From positions 1 through 42,679 of the forward strand of contig NZ_JADEYP010000034.1 in assembly GCF_020295405.1 (NCBI RefSeq): DNA of 42,679 bases, written 5' to 3'. The position numbers and the translations under genes were made by a program. This DNA comes from Sphingobacterium bovistauri. Its GTDB lineage: Bacteria; Bacteroidota; Bacteroidia; Sphingobacteriales; Sphingobacteriaceae. The notes under the pieces were generated by a model. It searched no databases, had not been told where the DNA came from, and worked only from the letters and a program-made list of their open reading frames with translations. This document shows, in pieces, positions 1 through 8,081 of this stretch. Within the stretch, counting starts at the first letter, position 1; every line of letters begins with the position of its first letter.

Positions 1-38
1 AACTCTTTGTCGTTTAATAATGATTCTCTGTCAATCAT
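1..38 (-). CDS. Possible 5' end of a gene running off the left edge
   Basis: On the minus strand an ATG at 38-36 opens a frame with no stop to the window edge, reading MIDRESLLNDKE. It lies just after the hairpin at 60-97 that should end the nitrilase transcript, so it could be the first codons of the next gene on that strand. Only 12 codons are visible, no promoter element was found between the hairpin and the ATG, and no family can be named. It may equally be chance. Confidence 0.3.
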   Translation of the reverse strand, partial: MIDRESLLNDKE

Positions 39-59
39 AATAATAAAGTTATGTAAATA

Positions 60-97
60 AAAATGTGGAATCCAATTATTTATGAACTCCACATTTT
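60..97 (-). terminator. Hairpin terminator after the nitrilase gene
   Basis: A perfect 10-bp inverted repeat (AAAATGTGGA at 60-69, TCCACATTTT at 88-97) has an 18-base loop. On the minus strand the stem is followed by a T-rich run, fitting Rho-independent termination of the nitrilase gene that ends at 150. The plus strand also shows T-rich sequence after the stem, so it may work both ways. Confidence 0.6.
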
Positions 98-149
98 ATT
101 ATTTACACACTTTATAAGACAGTGTCTAAGTAGTCATTTATTAATATTA

Positions 150-941
150 TTACGACAATTCAAATTTATCACTATCCTCTAGAAAAGGGAACATATCCCG
201 TGACTTTTGAATATCTTGGGGATTTAAAGTAAAAGTATATAAATCCTCATCCTCAGGCTTGTAATATACGACATCCCCCATTGGTGAGATGCACATTGAA
301 CCGCCTGAATAATAAACTTCATTTCCATCATGACCTACCCTATTCACACCGATGACATAAGCTTGATTTTCAATAGCACGTGCTGGAATTAAAGCTCTCC
401 AATGTGCAGAACGTTTGTCTGGCCAACTTGCGGTATACACCAATAAATCATAACCATTAACAACATTTCTGGACCATACTGGAAAACGTAAATCATAACA
501 AATCATTGGGCATATTTTCCATCCCTTCAATTGCAAAATGATACGTGAATTTCCTGCTGTAAAATAATCCTTCTCACTAGGATTACCTTCCTTCGCTAAA
601 CCAAAAAGATGTCTTTTGTCATAATGTACATAACTACCATCTGGCGACATCCATACAAATCGATTGAAATAATTATTATCCTCAACTATGATTAACGATC
701 CTGCAACGACACAATCATACTTCTTTGCTGTCTCATACAGCCATCGCATAGTTAGGCCATCCATCTTTTCTGCACATTTCTCTACATTAGTAGTGAACCC
801 TGTATTAAACATTTCAGGCAGAATAATTAAATCTGTCTTTTCTCGTAATGAAGACAATCTTAAGCTTAAATTTTGAAGGTTTTTTTCAATATTTTCCCAA
901 AAAATATAAGCTTGAAATATAGTGATTTTTATAGGTTCCAT
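150..941 (-). CDS. Nitrilase-superfamily amidohydrolase (omega-amidase, YafV-like)
   Basis: This is a carbon-nitrogen hydrolase of 263 residues, the usual length for omega-amidases. The catalytic triad is visible: Glu43 in LPEMF, Lys109 in YDKRHLF and the nucleophile Cys148 in CYDLRFP. The YafV/Nit2 branch hydrolyses alpha-ketoglutaramate or alpha-ketosuccinamate to the keto acid and ammonia, as a repair step after glutamine or asparagine transamination; this substrate is known for the family, not shown here. It has no signal peptide and should be cytoplasmic. It follows the polyprenyl synthase gene by 78 bases on the same strand and could share its transcript, since no -7 element was seen in the gap. 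The superfamily assignment is firm; the exact substrate is inferred. Confidence 0.88.
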   Translation of the reverse strand: MEPIKITIFQAYIFWENIEKNLQNLSLRLSSLREKTDLIILPEMFNTGFTTNVEKCAEKMDGLTMRWLYETAKKYDCVVAGSLIIVEDNNYFNRFVWMSPDGSYVHYDKRHLFGLAKEGNPSEKDYFTAGNSRIILQLKGWKICPMICYDLRFPVWSRNVVNGYDLLVYTASWPDKRSAHWRALIPARAIENQAYVIGVNRVGHDGNEVYYSGGSMCISPMGDVVYYKPEDEDLYTFTLNPQDIQKSRDMFPFLEDSDKFELS

Positions 942-1019
942 TATTGGTTTATTCCCTCTTTGAAATATTTTTAATCTAATATACCAATTTTCAGTAAAAA
1001 ATTTACAACAAACTCATTT

Positions 1020-2030
1020 CTATTTATTACGATTCAACAAAGTATTTGATAAAACGATCAAATCTTGTTTATTTTCGTCTTTAACTTCAATAGAATTCAA
1101 GCTAATTAATGACCTGCTAGAATACTCTTCTTTTAACGTATTAGCTTGTTCAAATATTTTGTATTTATTATACATTTTTTTCATTAACTCCACTTTTTCT
1201 TTACCAGCAGATTCGTCTAATGCTAAAATAGAATTGAATTCTTCCAGATCCTCAGCTCCCAAAGCTCTTCTCAACAGTATATATAGAATTGTCTTTTTAT
1301 TCACAATAATATCACCGCCTACCTGCTTGCCAAATGTTTCTGGATTACCAAATGTATCTAAAATATCATCTTGCAACTGAAAAGCTATTCCAAGATTGAC
1401 ACCAAACTCATAAAGTTTAATTCTATCTTGTTTATTAGCACCTGCAATAATCGCTCCCATTTCTAATGCTCCCCCTAATAATACAGAAGTCTTTAGACGA
1501 ATCATATTAATGTATTCATCCTGAGTTACATCATTACGTTGCTCAAAATCCATATCAAACTGTTGCCCCTCACATACTTCTAACGCAACCCGATTGAATG
1601 TTTTAAGTAAATCTGGAACTGATACAATGGGACATTTGGATAATTCTTCATAAGATTTTACCAAAAGTGCATCTCCCGATAGAATTGCCACGTTGTCATT
1701 CCATTTTTGATGTACTGTTTGTTTACCACGACGAAGTGGAGCTTTGTCCATTATATCGTCGTGCATCAAAGAAAAATTATGAAAGTACTCAATAGCTATT
1801 GAAGCGGGAAGAACCGTTTCAAGATTTCTATACCCAAACAAACTGGCACCCATAAAAACTAATTGGGGACGAATTCGCTTTCCCGATAGAGATAATATAT
1901 AATGAATAGGTTCGTAAAGATTATTCGGTGATTCAGGTAATTGTATATTTTCTAAAGCATCACTGATTTTCTCAGCGTAGTACGGATTTCCAAACATATG
2001 TAGTACGTGAATATTCTCACGAAGATACAT
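1020..2030 (-). CDS. Trans-isoprenyl diphosphate synthase (polyprenyl synthetase)
   Basis: The enzyme condenses isopentenyl diphosphate units onto an allylic diphosphate to make a C15-C20 or longer precursor for quinones, carotenoids or undecaprenyl phosphate. Both aspartate-rich Mg-binding motifs are intact: DDIMD at residues 91-95 and DDILD at 221-225. The GKRIRP substrate-binding motif is at 50-55. Phe86, five residues before the first Asp, hints at a short product, but chain length cannot be fixed by eye. At 336 residues the length is normal. The chosen ATG follows AT-rich sequence. A second ATG at 1997 (MFGNPYY) would give an N-terminus closer to family length and is a real alternative. 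It is divergent from the glycosyltransferase at 2107. Confidence 0.9.
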   Translation of the reverse strand: MYLRENIHVLHMFGNPYYAEKISDALENIQLPESPNNLYEPIHYILSLSGKRIRPQLVFMGASLFGYRNLETVLPASIAIEYFHNFSLMHDDIMDKAPLRRGKQTVHQKWNDNVAILSGDALLVKSYEELSKCPIVSVPDLLKTFNRVALEVCEGQQFDMDFEQRNDVTQDEYINMIRLKTSVLLGGALEMGAIIAGANKQDRIKLYEFGVNLGIAFQLQDDILDTFGNPETFGKQVGGDIIVNKKTILYILLRRALGAEDLEEFNSILALDESAGKEKVELMKKMYNKYKIFEQANTLKEEYSSRSLISLNSIEVKDENKQDLIVLSNTLLNRNK

Positions 2031-2084
2031 ATATATTTTAATACGGTTTTACATTTCCTTGTAATTTGCCTCTGCAATTAATAG

Positions 2085-2092
2085 TATATTTG
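2085..2092 (+). promoter_or_regulatory. Sigma-A -7 element for the glycosyltransferase gene
   Basis: TATATTTG matches the Bacteroidota -7 consensus TAnnTTTG and ends 14 bases before the ATG at 2107. Upstream TTG triplets at 2059-2061 and 2066-2068 give spacings of 23 and 16, so the -33 match is only fair. The predicted leader is under 10 bases. Confidence 0.55.
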
Positions 2093-2106
2093 TAGAAAAA
2101 GTATTG

Positions 2107-3270
2107 ATGCGAATTTTAATTGTCCATAATTATTATCAACACAAAGGAGGTGAAGACGTCTTGTTTCAACAGGAAGTTGAAGCATTACGAAAACATCACC
2201 AAGTGGAGACAATAACTTTTCAAAATCTAAAAGGTTTTGAAGGATTAAAACAGTTTGCACTATATCCATGGAATATTTTTGCAGCAAATAGAATTTTGCA
2301 AAAAGCGAAAGGTTTCAACGCTGAAATTATACATTTCCACAATATCCATTATGCGATAGGTCCATTTGCAATCAGAAAATTGTATAACGCAGGATTCAAA
2401 ATCGTGATGACTTTGCATAATTACAGATTGATTTGCCCATCAGCGACTTTATTTTTTGATGGTAAATTATTTACCGCAAGTCTTGATGAAGATTTCCCGA
2501 TAACAGCTGTAAAAAAGAAGGTCTTAGATCGATCTTGGGTGAAAACATTGATAACAGCTTGTGTATATTACTTTCATCGTAAGATGAAAACATGGGATAT
2601 GGTACACAAATACATTGTATTATCCAATTTCGCAAAAGAAACATTCCGTGTTAGTCCATTTGGAGTTGAACAATCTAAGCTAGAGGTGAAACCTAATTTT
2701 GTCCCTACACCAACTATTTTAGAAAAAAATCCACAACCCAACTTTATATACATTGGTAGATTATCAGAAGAAAAAGGTATTATTCCTTTACTAGAAGCTA
2801 TAAAAAACACCGAATATCATATCAAAATATTGGGAACAGGACCACAACTCGAAGAGGTTCTTACTATAGTCAACAACAGTTCAAATATCGAATACCTAGG
2901 CTTTCTATCCCAAGAAGATGTTACTAAAGAGTTAAACAATAGCTCAGCACTAGTTTTTCCATCAATATGTTATGAAGGTATGCCAATGACAATTATTGAG
3001 TCTTTCGCTTTAGGTATACCTGTACTATGCAGCAATATTGGAATTTTAGAGCAGATGGTAACGCCTAACTATACAGGTTTACATTTTGATATTCATAATA
3101 AAAAAAGCATATTAGATACTTTAGATTTGTACACTAAATTATCTGAAGACGATAAGAAACGAATTAGTATAAATTGCAAAAATGAATACAGTAGCAACTA
3201 TACAGAACAAAAGAACATACAGTTTTTGAACTCTTTGTACTCAAAGGCTATAGAAGAAAATAATATATGA
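2107..3270 (+). CDS. Family 4 (GT-B) glycosyltransferase
   Basis: This is a cytoplasmic glycosyltransferase of 387 residues with the two-Rossmann GT-B layout. The N-terminal half starts MRILIVHNYY with a GGEDV loop near residue 14. The C-terminal half has the donor-binding region FIYIGRLSEEKG and the EX7E motif in YEGMPMTIIESFALG. It probably adds a sugar during surface polysaccharide or LPS synthesis; donor and acceptor are unknown. The start is placed at the ATG at 2107; an in-frame TTG three bases upstream is less likely. Its stop overlaps the start of the next gene in ATGA (3267-3270), so the two are translationally coupled although their functions look unrelated. No other polysaccharide gene is adjacent. 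Confidence 0.85.
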   Translation: MRILIVHNYYQHKGGEDVLFQQEVEALRKHHQVETITFQNLKGFEGLKQFALYPWNIFAANRILQKAKGFNAEIIHFHNIHYAIGPFAIRKLYNAGFKIVMTLHNYRLICPSATLFFDGKLFTASLDEDFPITAVKKKVLDRSWVKTLITACVYYFHRKMKTWDMVHKYIVLSNFAKETFRVSPFGVEQSKLEVKPNFVPTPTILEKNPQPNFIYIGRLSEEKGIIPLLEAIKNTEYHIKILGTGPQLEEVLTIVNNSSNIEYLGFLSQEDVTKELNNSSALVFPSICYEGMPMTIIESFALGIPVLCSNIGILEQMVTPNYTGLHFDIHNKKSILDTLDLYTKLSEDDKKRISINCKNEYSSNYTEQKNIQFLNSLYSKAIEENNI

Positions 3271-3599
3271 GTAATATAATAGTAATCGATCATTTGGGAA
3301 TTGCTCCTAAAATCAAGGAGGTGTTAGAGTCAATCTATGATCCAGAGCTTAAACCTGCAAATATTGTAGATTTAGGTCTTATCTATGAAATCATCACAAA
3401 AGAGGGAGGCATTGCAAAGATCGTTATGACATTAACTGCACCTGGCTGCCCTGTCGCAGGAGAGATCATGGATGAAGTACAGCGCAAAGTAGCAGCTATC
3501 GAAGGTGTTAACGAATCATTAGTAGAGCTTACGTTTGACCCACCATGGAACAGAGATATGATGTCTGAAGAAGCAAAATTAGAATTAGGATTTCTCTAG
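3267..3599 (+). CDS. MIP18/DUF59-family iron-sulfur assembly protein
   Basis: This small protein (110 residues) of the MIP18/PaaD/SufT family is linked to maturation of Fe-S proteins. The family core is clear: DPELKPANIVDLGLIYEI near residues 26-43, and the conserved cysteine motif LTAPGCPVAG near 56-65, followed by VELTFDPPWN. Such proteins act in the cytoplasm, often beside SUF components, but no suf gene is in this window. The start overlaps the glycosyltransferase stop. Its TAG stop lies in a CTAG palindrome that also holds the khtU stop on the other strand. The transcript probably ends at the hairpin 3616-3661, inside the opposing gene. Confidence 0.88.
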   Translation: MSNIIVIDHLGIAPKIKEVLESIYDPELKPANIVDLGLIYEIITKEGGIAKIVMTLTAPGCPVAGEIMDEVQRKVAAIEGVNESLVELTFDPPWNRDMMSEEAKLELGFL

Positions 3600-3661
3600 T
3601 CTTCCTTCTTAACAGAAGCTTCCAAATCTGCCAAGGTCTTTTTAGATTTGGAGGCTTTTTT
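3596..3661 (+). terminator. Plus-strand terminator embedded in the end of khtU
   Basis: After the shared CTAG stop palindrome (3596-3599), the plus strand has a 14-bp stem (AAGCTTCCAAATCT at 3616-3629 against AGATTTGGAGGCTT at 3644-3657, one G-T pair). The loop is 14 bases and T runs to 3661. This is a textbook Rho-independent terminator for the MIP18-family gene. On the minus strand no T-run follows the stem, so khtU transcripts should pass. Confidence 0.75.
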
Positions 3662-4900
3662 ATCATCCCCAAATAAACCCGTCCATATATTTCTTGATTC
3701 TTTAGTTAATAATGGTGAGACTATCGAAAGAATCAACACATATACCACCACGAAAGATTGTAAGACTGGCAACAATCCTCCTGCTTTACCTATGTTTGCC
3801 ATAATAATGGAGAATTCACCACGAGCAGAAAGGGTAAATCCTATATCAAAAGATGTCTTTGGCTTCATACCCGAGAAATGTGCCGCAAAGTAACCTGAAG
3901 CTACATTACAGATAACAGTAATCACAGCCGCTACAGCTGCCCAACCTACCGCTCCACCTAGCGAATAAATATCAATAGACAATCCAAAGCTAAAAAAGAA
4001 CATTGCACCAAAGAAGTCCTTATAAGGCAACACCATAGCTTCAATTTTCTTTATATATTTCGAATCGGCAAAAACTAAGCCTGCCATCAAAGCACCAATA
4101 GCTTCTGCTACATGTATCGTTTCAGAAAAACCTGCTATTACGAATAATAAACTGAAGATAATAAGAATGAAGAGCTCGGATGACTTATCTTGCAATATCT
4201 TATCAATAAAAGGAACGAGTTTTCGTCCCAAGATAAGAAAAGTAAGAATAAATCCTAGTGCCAGCAACGAAGTACCAATCACAGACCAGGCAGAAGACCC
4301 TCCTGTTAATATTAATCCTGACAAGAATGATATATGCATCGCAATGAACAAATCATCAAACATAATCATACCCATGATTACCTCCGTCTCTGCATTAGCA
4401 GTCCGTTTCAAATCCGTCAAAACCTTAGCTACTATCGCAGTAGATGAACTTGTCATCAACCCACATAGCACCATAAGCTCTTTAAAAGGTAAATCCATCA
4501 ACCAGCCTATGAGTAATCCTGAAACAAAGTTGAGGATCACGTATAACGTACCACCTGTTACGATAGATTTGCCTGATTTGATCAGCCTGCTTACAGAAAA
4601 TTCCAACCCTAGATAAAAGAGTAAGAATAGCACACCCAATCTCCCCATGAAATCAATAAACGGTTTACTCTCACTGAATGTAAAGAAAGACCAAAGAGAA
4701 TCTACTTTAGATGTAAGGTTTGGGTTGTTAATCTGTGCTAAAAAATCGGCAATAAATCCGGGGTATTCTTTATTGCCTAACAACATACCTATAATAATAA
4801 AAAAAGGAATGACAGAGAAGCGTAATCTATTAGCCAACAATCCAACAGATGCAACTAACAAAACGGCAATTCCTATTTCTAATATTATGATATGCGACAT
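3596..4900 (-). CDS. khtU: CPA2-family K+(Na+)/H+ antiporter, KhtU-like
   Basis: This integral inner-membrane cation:proton antiporter has 434 residues and about 12 hydrophobic segments, and belongs to the Kef-type CPA2 family. It starts MSHIIILEIGIAVLL and lacks the RCK/TrkA-N domain that KefB and KefC carry at the C-terminus. Instead it ends in a short charged tail rich in Lys and Asp/Glu. The missing regulatory part is supplied by the separate gene 3 bases upstream, exactly the arrangement of Bacillus subtilis KhtT-KhtU, where KhtU exports K+ in exchange for protons. Ion choice is inferred from that pairing. The last 20 or so codons lie over a plus-strand terminator for the opposing gene, and the TAG stop shares the CTAG tetranucleotide 3596-3599 with it. 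Confidence 0.85.
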   Translation of the reverse strand: MSHIIILEIGIAVLLVASVGLLANRLRFSVIPFFIIIGMLLGNKEYPGFIADFLAQINNPNLTSKVDSLWSFFTFSESKPFIDFMGRLGVLFLLFYLGLEFSVSRLIKSGKSIVTGGTLYVILNFVSGLLIGWLMDLPFKELMVLCGLMTSSSTAIVAKVLTDLKRTANAETEVIMGMIMFDDLFIAMHISFLSGLILTGGSSAWSVIGTSLLALGFILTFLILGRKLVPFIDKILQDKSSELFILIIFSLLFVIAGFSETIHVAEAIGALMAGLVFADSKYIKKIEAMVLPYKDFFGAMFFFSFGLSIDIYSLGGAVGWAAVAAVITVICNVASGYFAAHFSGMKPKTSFDIGFTLSARGEFSIIMANIGKAGGLLPVLQSFVVVYVLILSIVSPLLTKESRNIWTGLFGDDKKASKSKKTLADLEASVKKED

Positions 4901-4903
4901 ATA

Positions 4904-5383
4904 TTACACTAATAATTCTTTAAGAAGTTTGATATTTTTAGCTTTACCTGCGATGACCAAAGTATCCCCTGGCTCAATGATATAATCAGGTCCCGGATTG
5001 ATTTTGGTTTCTGAGTCTTTGATAGCAGCAATAATAGATGCTCCTGTTTTCTGACGAACGCCCAATTCACCTATGCTCTTATTCACACCGTCATTTGACG
5101 CTTCTACTTTGTACCATTCGATACGCAAATCGTCTAATGCGACTTCGATAGTTTCCAAAGCCTTTGGCTTATAAGATAATCCACCAATTATTCCTGCCAC
5201 TTGACGCGATTCTTCATCCGACAATGTCATTACACAATGTGTTTCATTATCCTCTTCGTCATGACGATACAATTCACGACGACCGTCATCATGAATCACT
5301 ACGACCATATTGTCACCAGCTTCCGTTTCAATCTGAAACTTCTTGCCTATACCAATAAGATCACTTTCTCTAACTATTGACAT
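4904..5383 (-). CDS. khtT: KhtT-like RCK_C (TrkA-C) regulatory subunit of the antiporter
   Basis: This soluble protein of 159 residues has an N-terminal domain (about 1-70) typical of KhtT proteins and a C-terminal RCK_C/TrkA-C fold (about 75-159). The latter ends with the family pattern IIEPGDTLVIAGKAKNIKLL. In KhtT-type systems this subunit binds a nucleotide (c-di-AMP in Bacillus) and gates the antiporter. Ligand binding here is inference. It lies 3 bases before khtU on the same strand, so the two are surely one operon, driven by a -7 element at 5428-5421. It has no signal peptide or membrane segment, as expected for a cytoplasmic gate. Confidence 0.85.
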   Translation of the reverse strand: MSIVRESDLIGIGKKFQIETEAGDNMVVVIHDDGRRELYRHDEEDNETHCVMTLSDEESRQVAGIIGGLSYKPKALETIEVALDDLRIEWYKVEASNDGVNKSIGELGVRQKTGASIIAAIKDSETKINPGPDYIIEPGDTLVIAGKAKNIKLLKELLV

Positions 5384-5420
5384 AATACTATGTTATTAGT
5401 TTTATAAAAACTGATTTATT

Positions 5421-5428
5421 CAAATATA
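5421..5428 (-). promoter_or_regulatory. Sigma-A -7 element for khtT-khtU
   Basis: On the minus strand 5428-5421 reads TATATTTG (TAnnTTTG), 37 bases before the khtT ATG at 5383. No good TTG was found at the usual -33 distance. It lies between the metallo-hydrolase stop and khtT, so the antiporter pair likely has its own transcript. Confidence 0.5.
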
Positions 5429-5440
5429 ATAAAAATGAGG

Positions 5441-6223
5441 CTATTTGTTAGGATCAACTAACATATAACTGCCATCGTCTTTCAATTTAGGTATTCCCAT
5501 CGCCAAAGATTTGCCATGGTAAAATAAATAAATCCAGCCTTCTGGAGCTCCTTGCTGCCAATATTCTTTACGTTTGTCGCGGGCTGCTCTTCCATCAAAA
5601 TCATACTTTGCAATGAAGTTTTTGAATAACTCTTCTGGTTCTGGTAAAACATCTCCACCAAAGAAAAAATGTTCCCCACCTGTCTTGATATGAAAAGCTT
5701 GGTGACATTCGGTATGCCCTCCATTTACTTCATAACTTATTTCATAATTCACCACACCATCTCCCTCGACCAAATTAAGATTTCCGCTACGTTGGATCAC
5801 ATCAAACACTTCTGTACGATATGAAGGAGATTCTGATGCGTAAGCGTTCTCCCATTCTCCTCGTTGAATAATATATTCTGCTTCAGGAAATGCTACACGC
5901 CCTACTCCATTTTTAAAGTCTACCAATCCCCCTGTATGATCTTTATGCAAATGCGACATCAAGACATACTTCACGTCTTCGGGCTCAAATCCCAATTTAC
6001 GAATACTATGATGAATCAACAACTCATCATCTTCCGTTCGAAATCCTAAACCAGCATCGCAAAGAATCAAACCATTCGTAGATTCTATTAAAAAAGGATG
6101 AACATGAACAAATAAAGATCCTGGACGGCTTTTTGGATCATCTTTTAAGGGGTCAAATGGCACGAATTTTTTAGTGGCATCTACAGAGAAGGAACCTTCA
6201 AATAAAGAATATGCTTGAATCAT
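5441..6223 (-). CDS. Metallo-beta-lactamase-fold hydrolase
   Basis: This protein of 260 residues has the MBL fold. The metal-binding motif HLHKDH is at residues 91-96, followed by the downstream ligands GGHTECH and FFFGGD. A late histidine in the YHG segment completes a two-metal site. The fold covers lactonases, glyoxalase II-like thioesterases and phosphodiesterases, and the sequence alone does not choose between them. It has no signal peptide, so a cytoplasmic role is likely. It is divergent from recJ and precedes khtT on the same strand with a 57-base gap containing a separate promoter element. Confidence 0.82.
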   Translation of the reverse strand: MIQAYSLFEGSFSVDATKKFVPFDPLKDDPKSRPGSLFVHVHPFLIESTNGLILCDAGLGFRTEDDELLIHHSIRKLGFEPEDVKYVLMSHLHKDHTGGLVDFKNGVGRVAFPEAEYIIQRGEWENAYASESPSYRTEVFDVIQRSGNLNLVEGDGVVNYEISYEVNGGHTECHQAFHIKTGGEHFFFGGDVLPEPEELFKNFIAKYDFDGRAARDKRKEYWQQGAPEGWIYLFYHGKSLAMGIPKLKDDGSYMLVDPNK

Positions 6224-6349
6224 TCTTTTATATTATTGTATAATATTGTAAATATGATAGTTAGGAAATCCTAAATTAATTATCAACTGAGAGTATTAGG
6301 TTACTACACCTATAAAATGTATATTTACATACAAATATTGTGCAAAGAT

Positions 6350-8050
6350 ATGCAAAAAAGGTGGGTCCTAAAACCAAAAAGTAATAGCAATAAAGTCATT
6401 CATTTAAAATCAGAACTAGGTGTCAATGACATCGTTGCAAATCTTTTGGTAAGTCGGGAAATTGAAACCTTCGAGCAAGCAAAGTATTTTTTCAGACCTT
6501 CCTTGGATCATTTGCATGATCCTTTTTTGATGAAGGACATGAGCGTTGCAATATCTCGTATTGAAAAAGCTATAGGTAACAAAGAAAAAATTCTAATCTA
6601 TGGTGATTACGACGTAGATGGTACCACAGCCGTATCCGTTGTTTATAGTTTTTTTCGCACTTTCCATTCCCGAATTGAGTTTTATATTCCAGATCGGTAC
6701 GCTGAAGGTTATGGCATATCCACTCAAGGTATAGATTACGCTGCAGAAAATGGATTCTCTCTAATAATTGCACTAGACTGTGGTATCAAAGCTATTGACA
6801 AAATAGGCTATGCAAATACGAAAGGGATAGATTTTATAATTGGAGACCACCATTTACCTGGTGAAACAATTCCAAATGCTGTGGCTGTGTTGGATCCAAA
6901 GCGAGTAGATTGCGAATACCCCTATAAAGAATTATCTGGATGCGGAATTGGTTTTAAAATTATTCAGGCATTTGTCCTCAAGAATAATATGGATCTGGAA
7001 ACTGCCTACCAATATTTGGATTTAGTAGCGGTAAGTATTGCATCAGATATAGTTCCTATCACCGGTGAAAACCGAACATTGACGCATTTTGGTTTAAAAA
7101 AATTAAACACCAATCCATCCGTTGGATTTAGAGCTTTAATTGACTTATCTTCAAACCGCACACGTACGTTCACAGTAAACGATATTGTATTTCAAATTGG
7201 TCCCCGTATCAATGCTGCTGGTCGAATAGAGCATGCGAAAGACGCGGTGAGATTATTGATTTCAAAATCAGAAGAAGAAGCTAAAAACTTTTCTAGTGCA
7301 GTAGATGATCAAAATAATGTGCGCAAAGATTTTGATTTGACAATAACAAAGGAAGCACTATCAATCATTGAATCATCCTCTGAAAACCAACGTCGTAAAT
7401 CAACTGTTCTATACAAATCAGATTGGCACAAAGGAGTAATCGGAATTGTAGCCTCGAGACTGACCGAAAAATATTACAGACCAACTGTAATTCTTACGCA
7501 AACTAACGGTCACATAGCGGGTTCAGCTCGTTCAGTAATTGGATTTGACTTATATGAAGCCTTAAGTGAGTGTAGCGATTTGTTAGATCAATTTGGCGGA
7601 CACAAATACGCTGCAGGTCTGACTATGCGTGAGGAAAACATAAGTCTTTTTCAGCAGAAATTTGAGGATGTGGTTCAAAAAACCATAAAACCAGAAATGC
7701 TACAACAAGAAGTTAGCATAGATCTCGAAATACAATTTAAAGATATAGACAGCAAACTATACCGTATATTAAAACAATTTGAACCCTTCGGGCCTCAGAA
7801 TGAAGCTCCAGTATTTATGTCTAAAGATGTACGTATTATCGGATCTGCGTATATTGTAGGCAACAATCATTTAAAATTAACTGCTGTACAAGATGGTTCG
7901 CCTGCTTTTGAATGCATTGCGTTCGGTTTAGCGGAACATTTTGACCATATTCAAAGACAACTCCCCTTTGATATCTGTTATACGGTAGAAGAAAATAATT
8001 GGAGGGGTAAAAAGAATTTACAATTAAATATTAAAGCAATCCGATATTAA
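6350..8050 (+). CDS. recJ: Single-stranded-DNA 5'-3' exonuclease RecJ
   Basis: RecJ degrades single-stranded DNA from the 5' end in recombination, mismatch and base-excision repair. The DHH phosphoesterase motifs are intact: IYGDYDVDG around residues 83-91, ALDCG, and GDHH at 165-168. The later motifs SIASDIVP, GPRINAAGR and the DHHA1 region GGHKYAAGLTM follow, with a C-terminal OB-fold region ending in the usual LNIKAIRY. The length of 566 residues is normal. I place the start at the ATG at 6350 (MQKRWVLKPK), which matches the family N-terminus. An upstream in-frame ATG at 6317 would add 11 unconserved residues. It stands alone between a divergent gene and lptB, which seems to have its own promoter. 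Confidence 0.95.
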   Translation: MQKRWVLKPKSNSNKVIHLKSELGVNDIVANLLVSREIETFEQAKYFFRPSLDHLHDPFLMKDMSVAISRIEKAIGNKEKILIYGDYDVDGTTAVSVVYSFFRTFHSRIEFYIPDRYAEGYGISTQGIDYAAENGFSLIIALDCGIKAIDKIGYANTKGIDFIIGDHHLPGETIPNAVAVLDPKRVDCEYPYKELSGCGIGFKIIQAFVLKNNMDLETAYQYLDLVAVSIASDIVPITGENRTLTHFGLKKLNTNPSVGFRALIDLSSNRTRTFTVNDIVFQIGPRINAAGRIEHAKDAVRLLISKSEEEAKNFSSAVDDQNNVRKDFDLTITKEALSIIESSSENQRRKSTVLYKSDWHKGVIGIVASRLTEKYYRPTVILTQTNGHIAGSARSVIGFDLYEALSECSDLLDQFGGHKYAAGLTMREENISLFQQKFEDVVQKTIKPEMLQQEVSIDLEIQFKDIDSKLYRILKQFEPFGPQNEAPVFMSKDVRIIGSAYIVGNNHLKLTAVQDGSPAFECIAFGLAEHFDHIQRQLPFDICYTVEENNWRGKKNLQLNIKAIRY

Positions 8051-8052
8051 AA

Positions 8053-8060
8053 TATATTTG
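8053..8060 (+). promoter_or_regulatory. Sigma-A -7 element for lptB
   Basis: TATATTTG begins 3 bases after the recJ stop and ends 21 bases before the lptB ATG. It matches TAnnTTTG, suggesting lptB can be transcribed independently of recJ. No clear -33 TTG lies at the right spacing within the end of recJ. Confidence 0.5.
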
Positions 8061-8081
8061 CAATAGCTGAAATATTGATTC

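Noticed and set aside
4167..4616. A 149-codon plus-strand frame over khtU
   Set aside because: Its sequence mirrors the hydrophobic codons of khtU, it has no start context and no recognisable domain.
6317..6349. Upstream ATG for recJ adding 11 residues
   Set aside because: The extra residues (MYIYIQILCKD) are not like the RecJ N-terminus, whereas MQKRWVLKPK at 6350 is.
6343..6350. Minus-strand TATCTTTG as promoter of the metallo-hydrolase gene
   Set aside because: It is 120 bases from the start codon and overlaps the recJ start, unlike the short leaders elsewhere; left uncalled.
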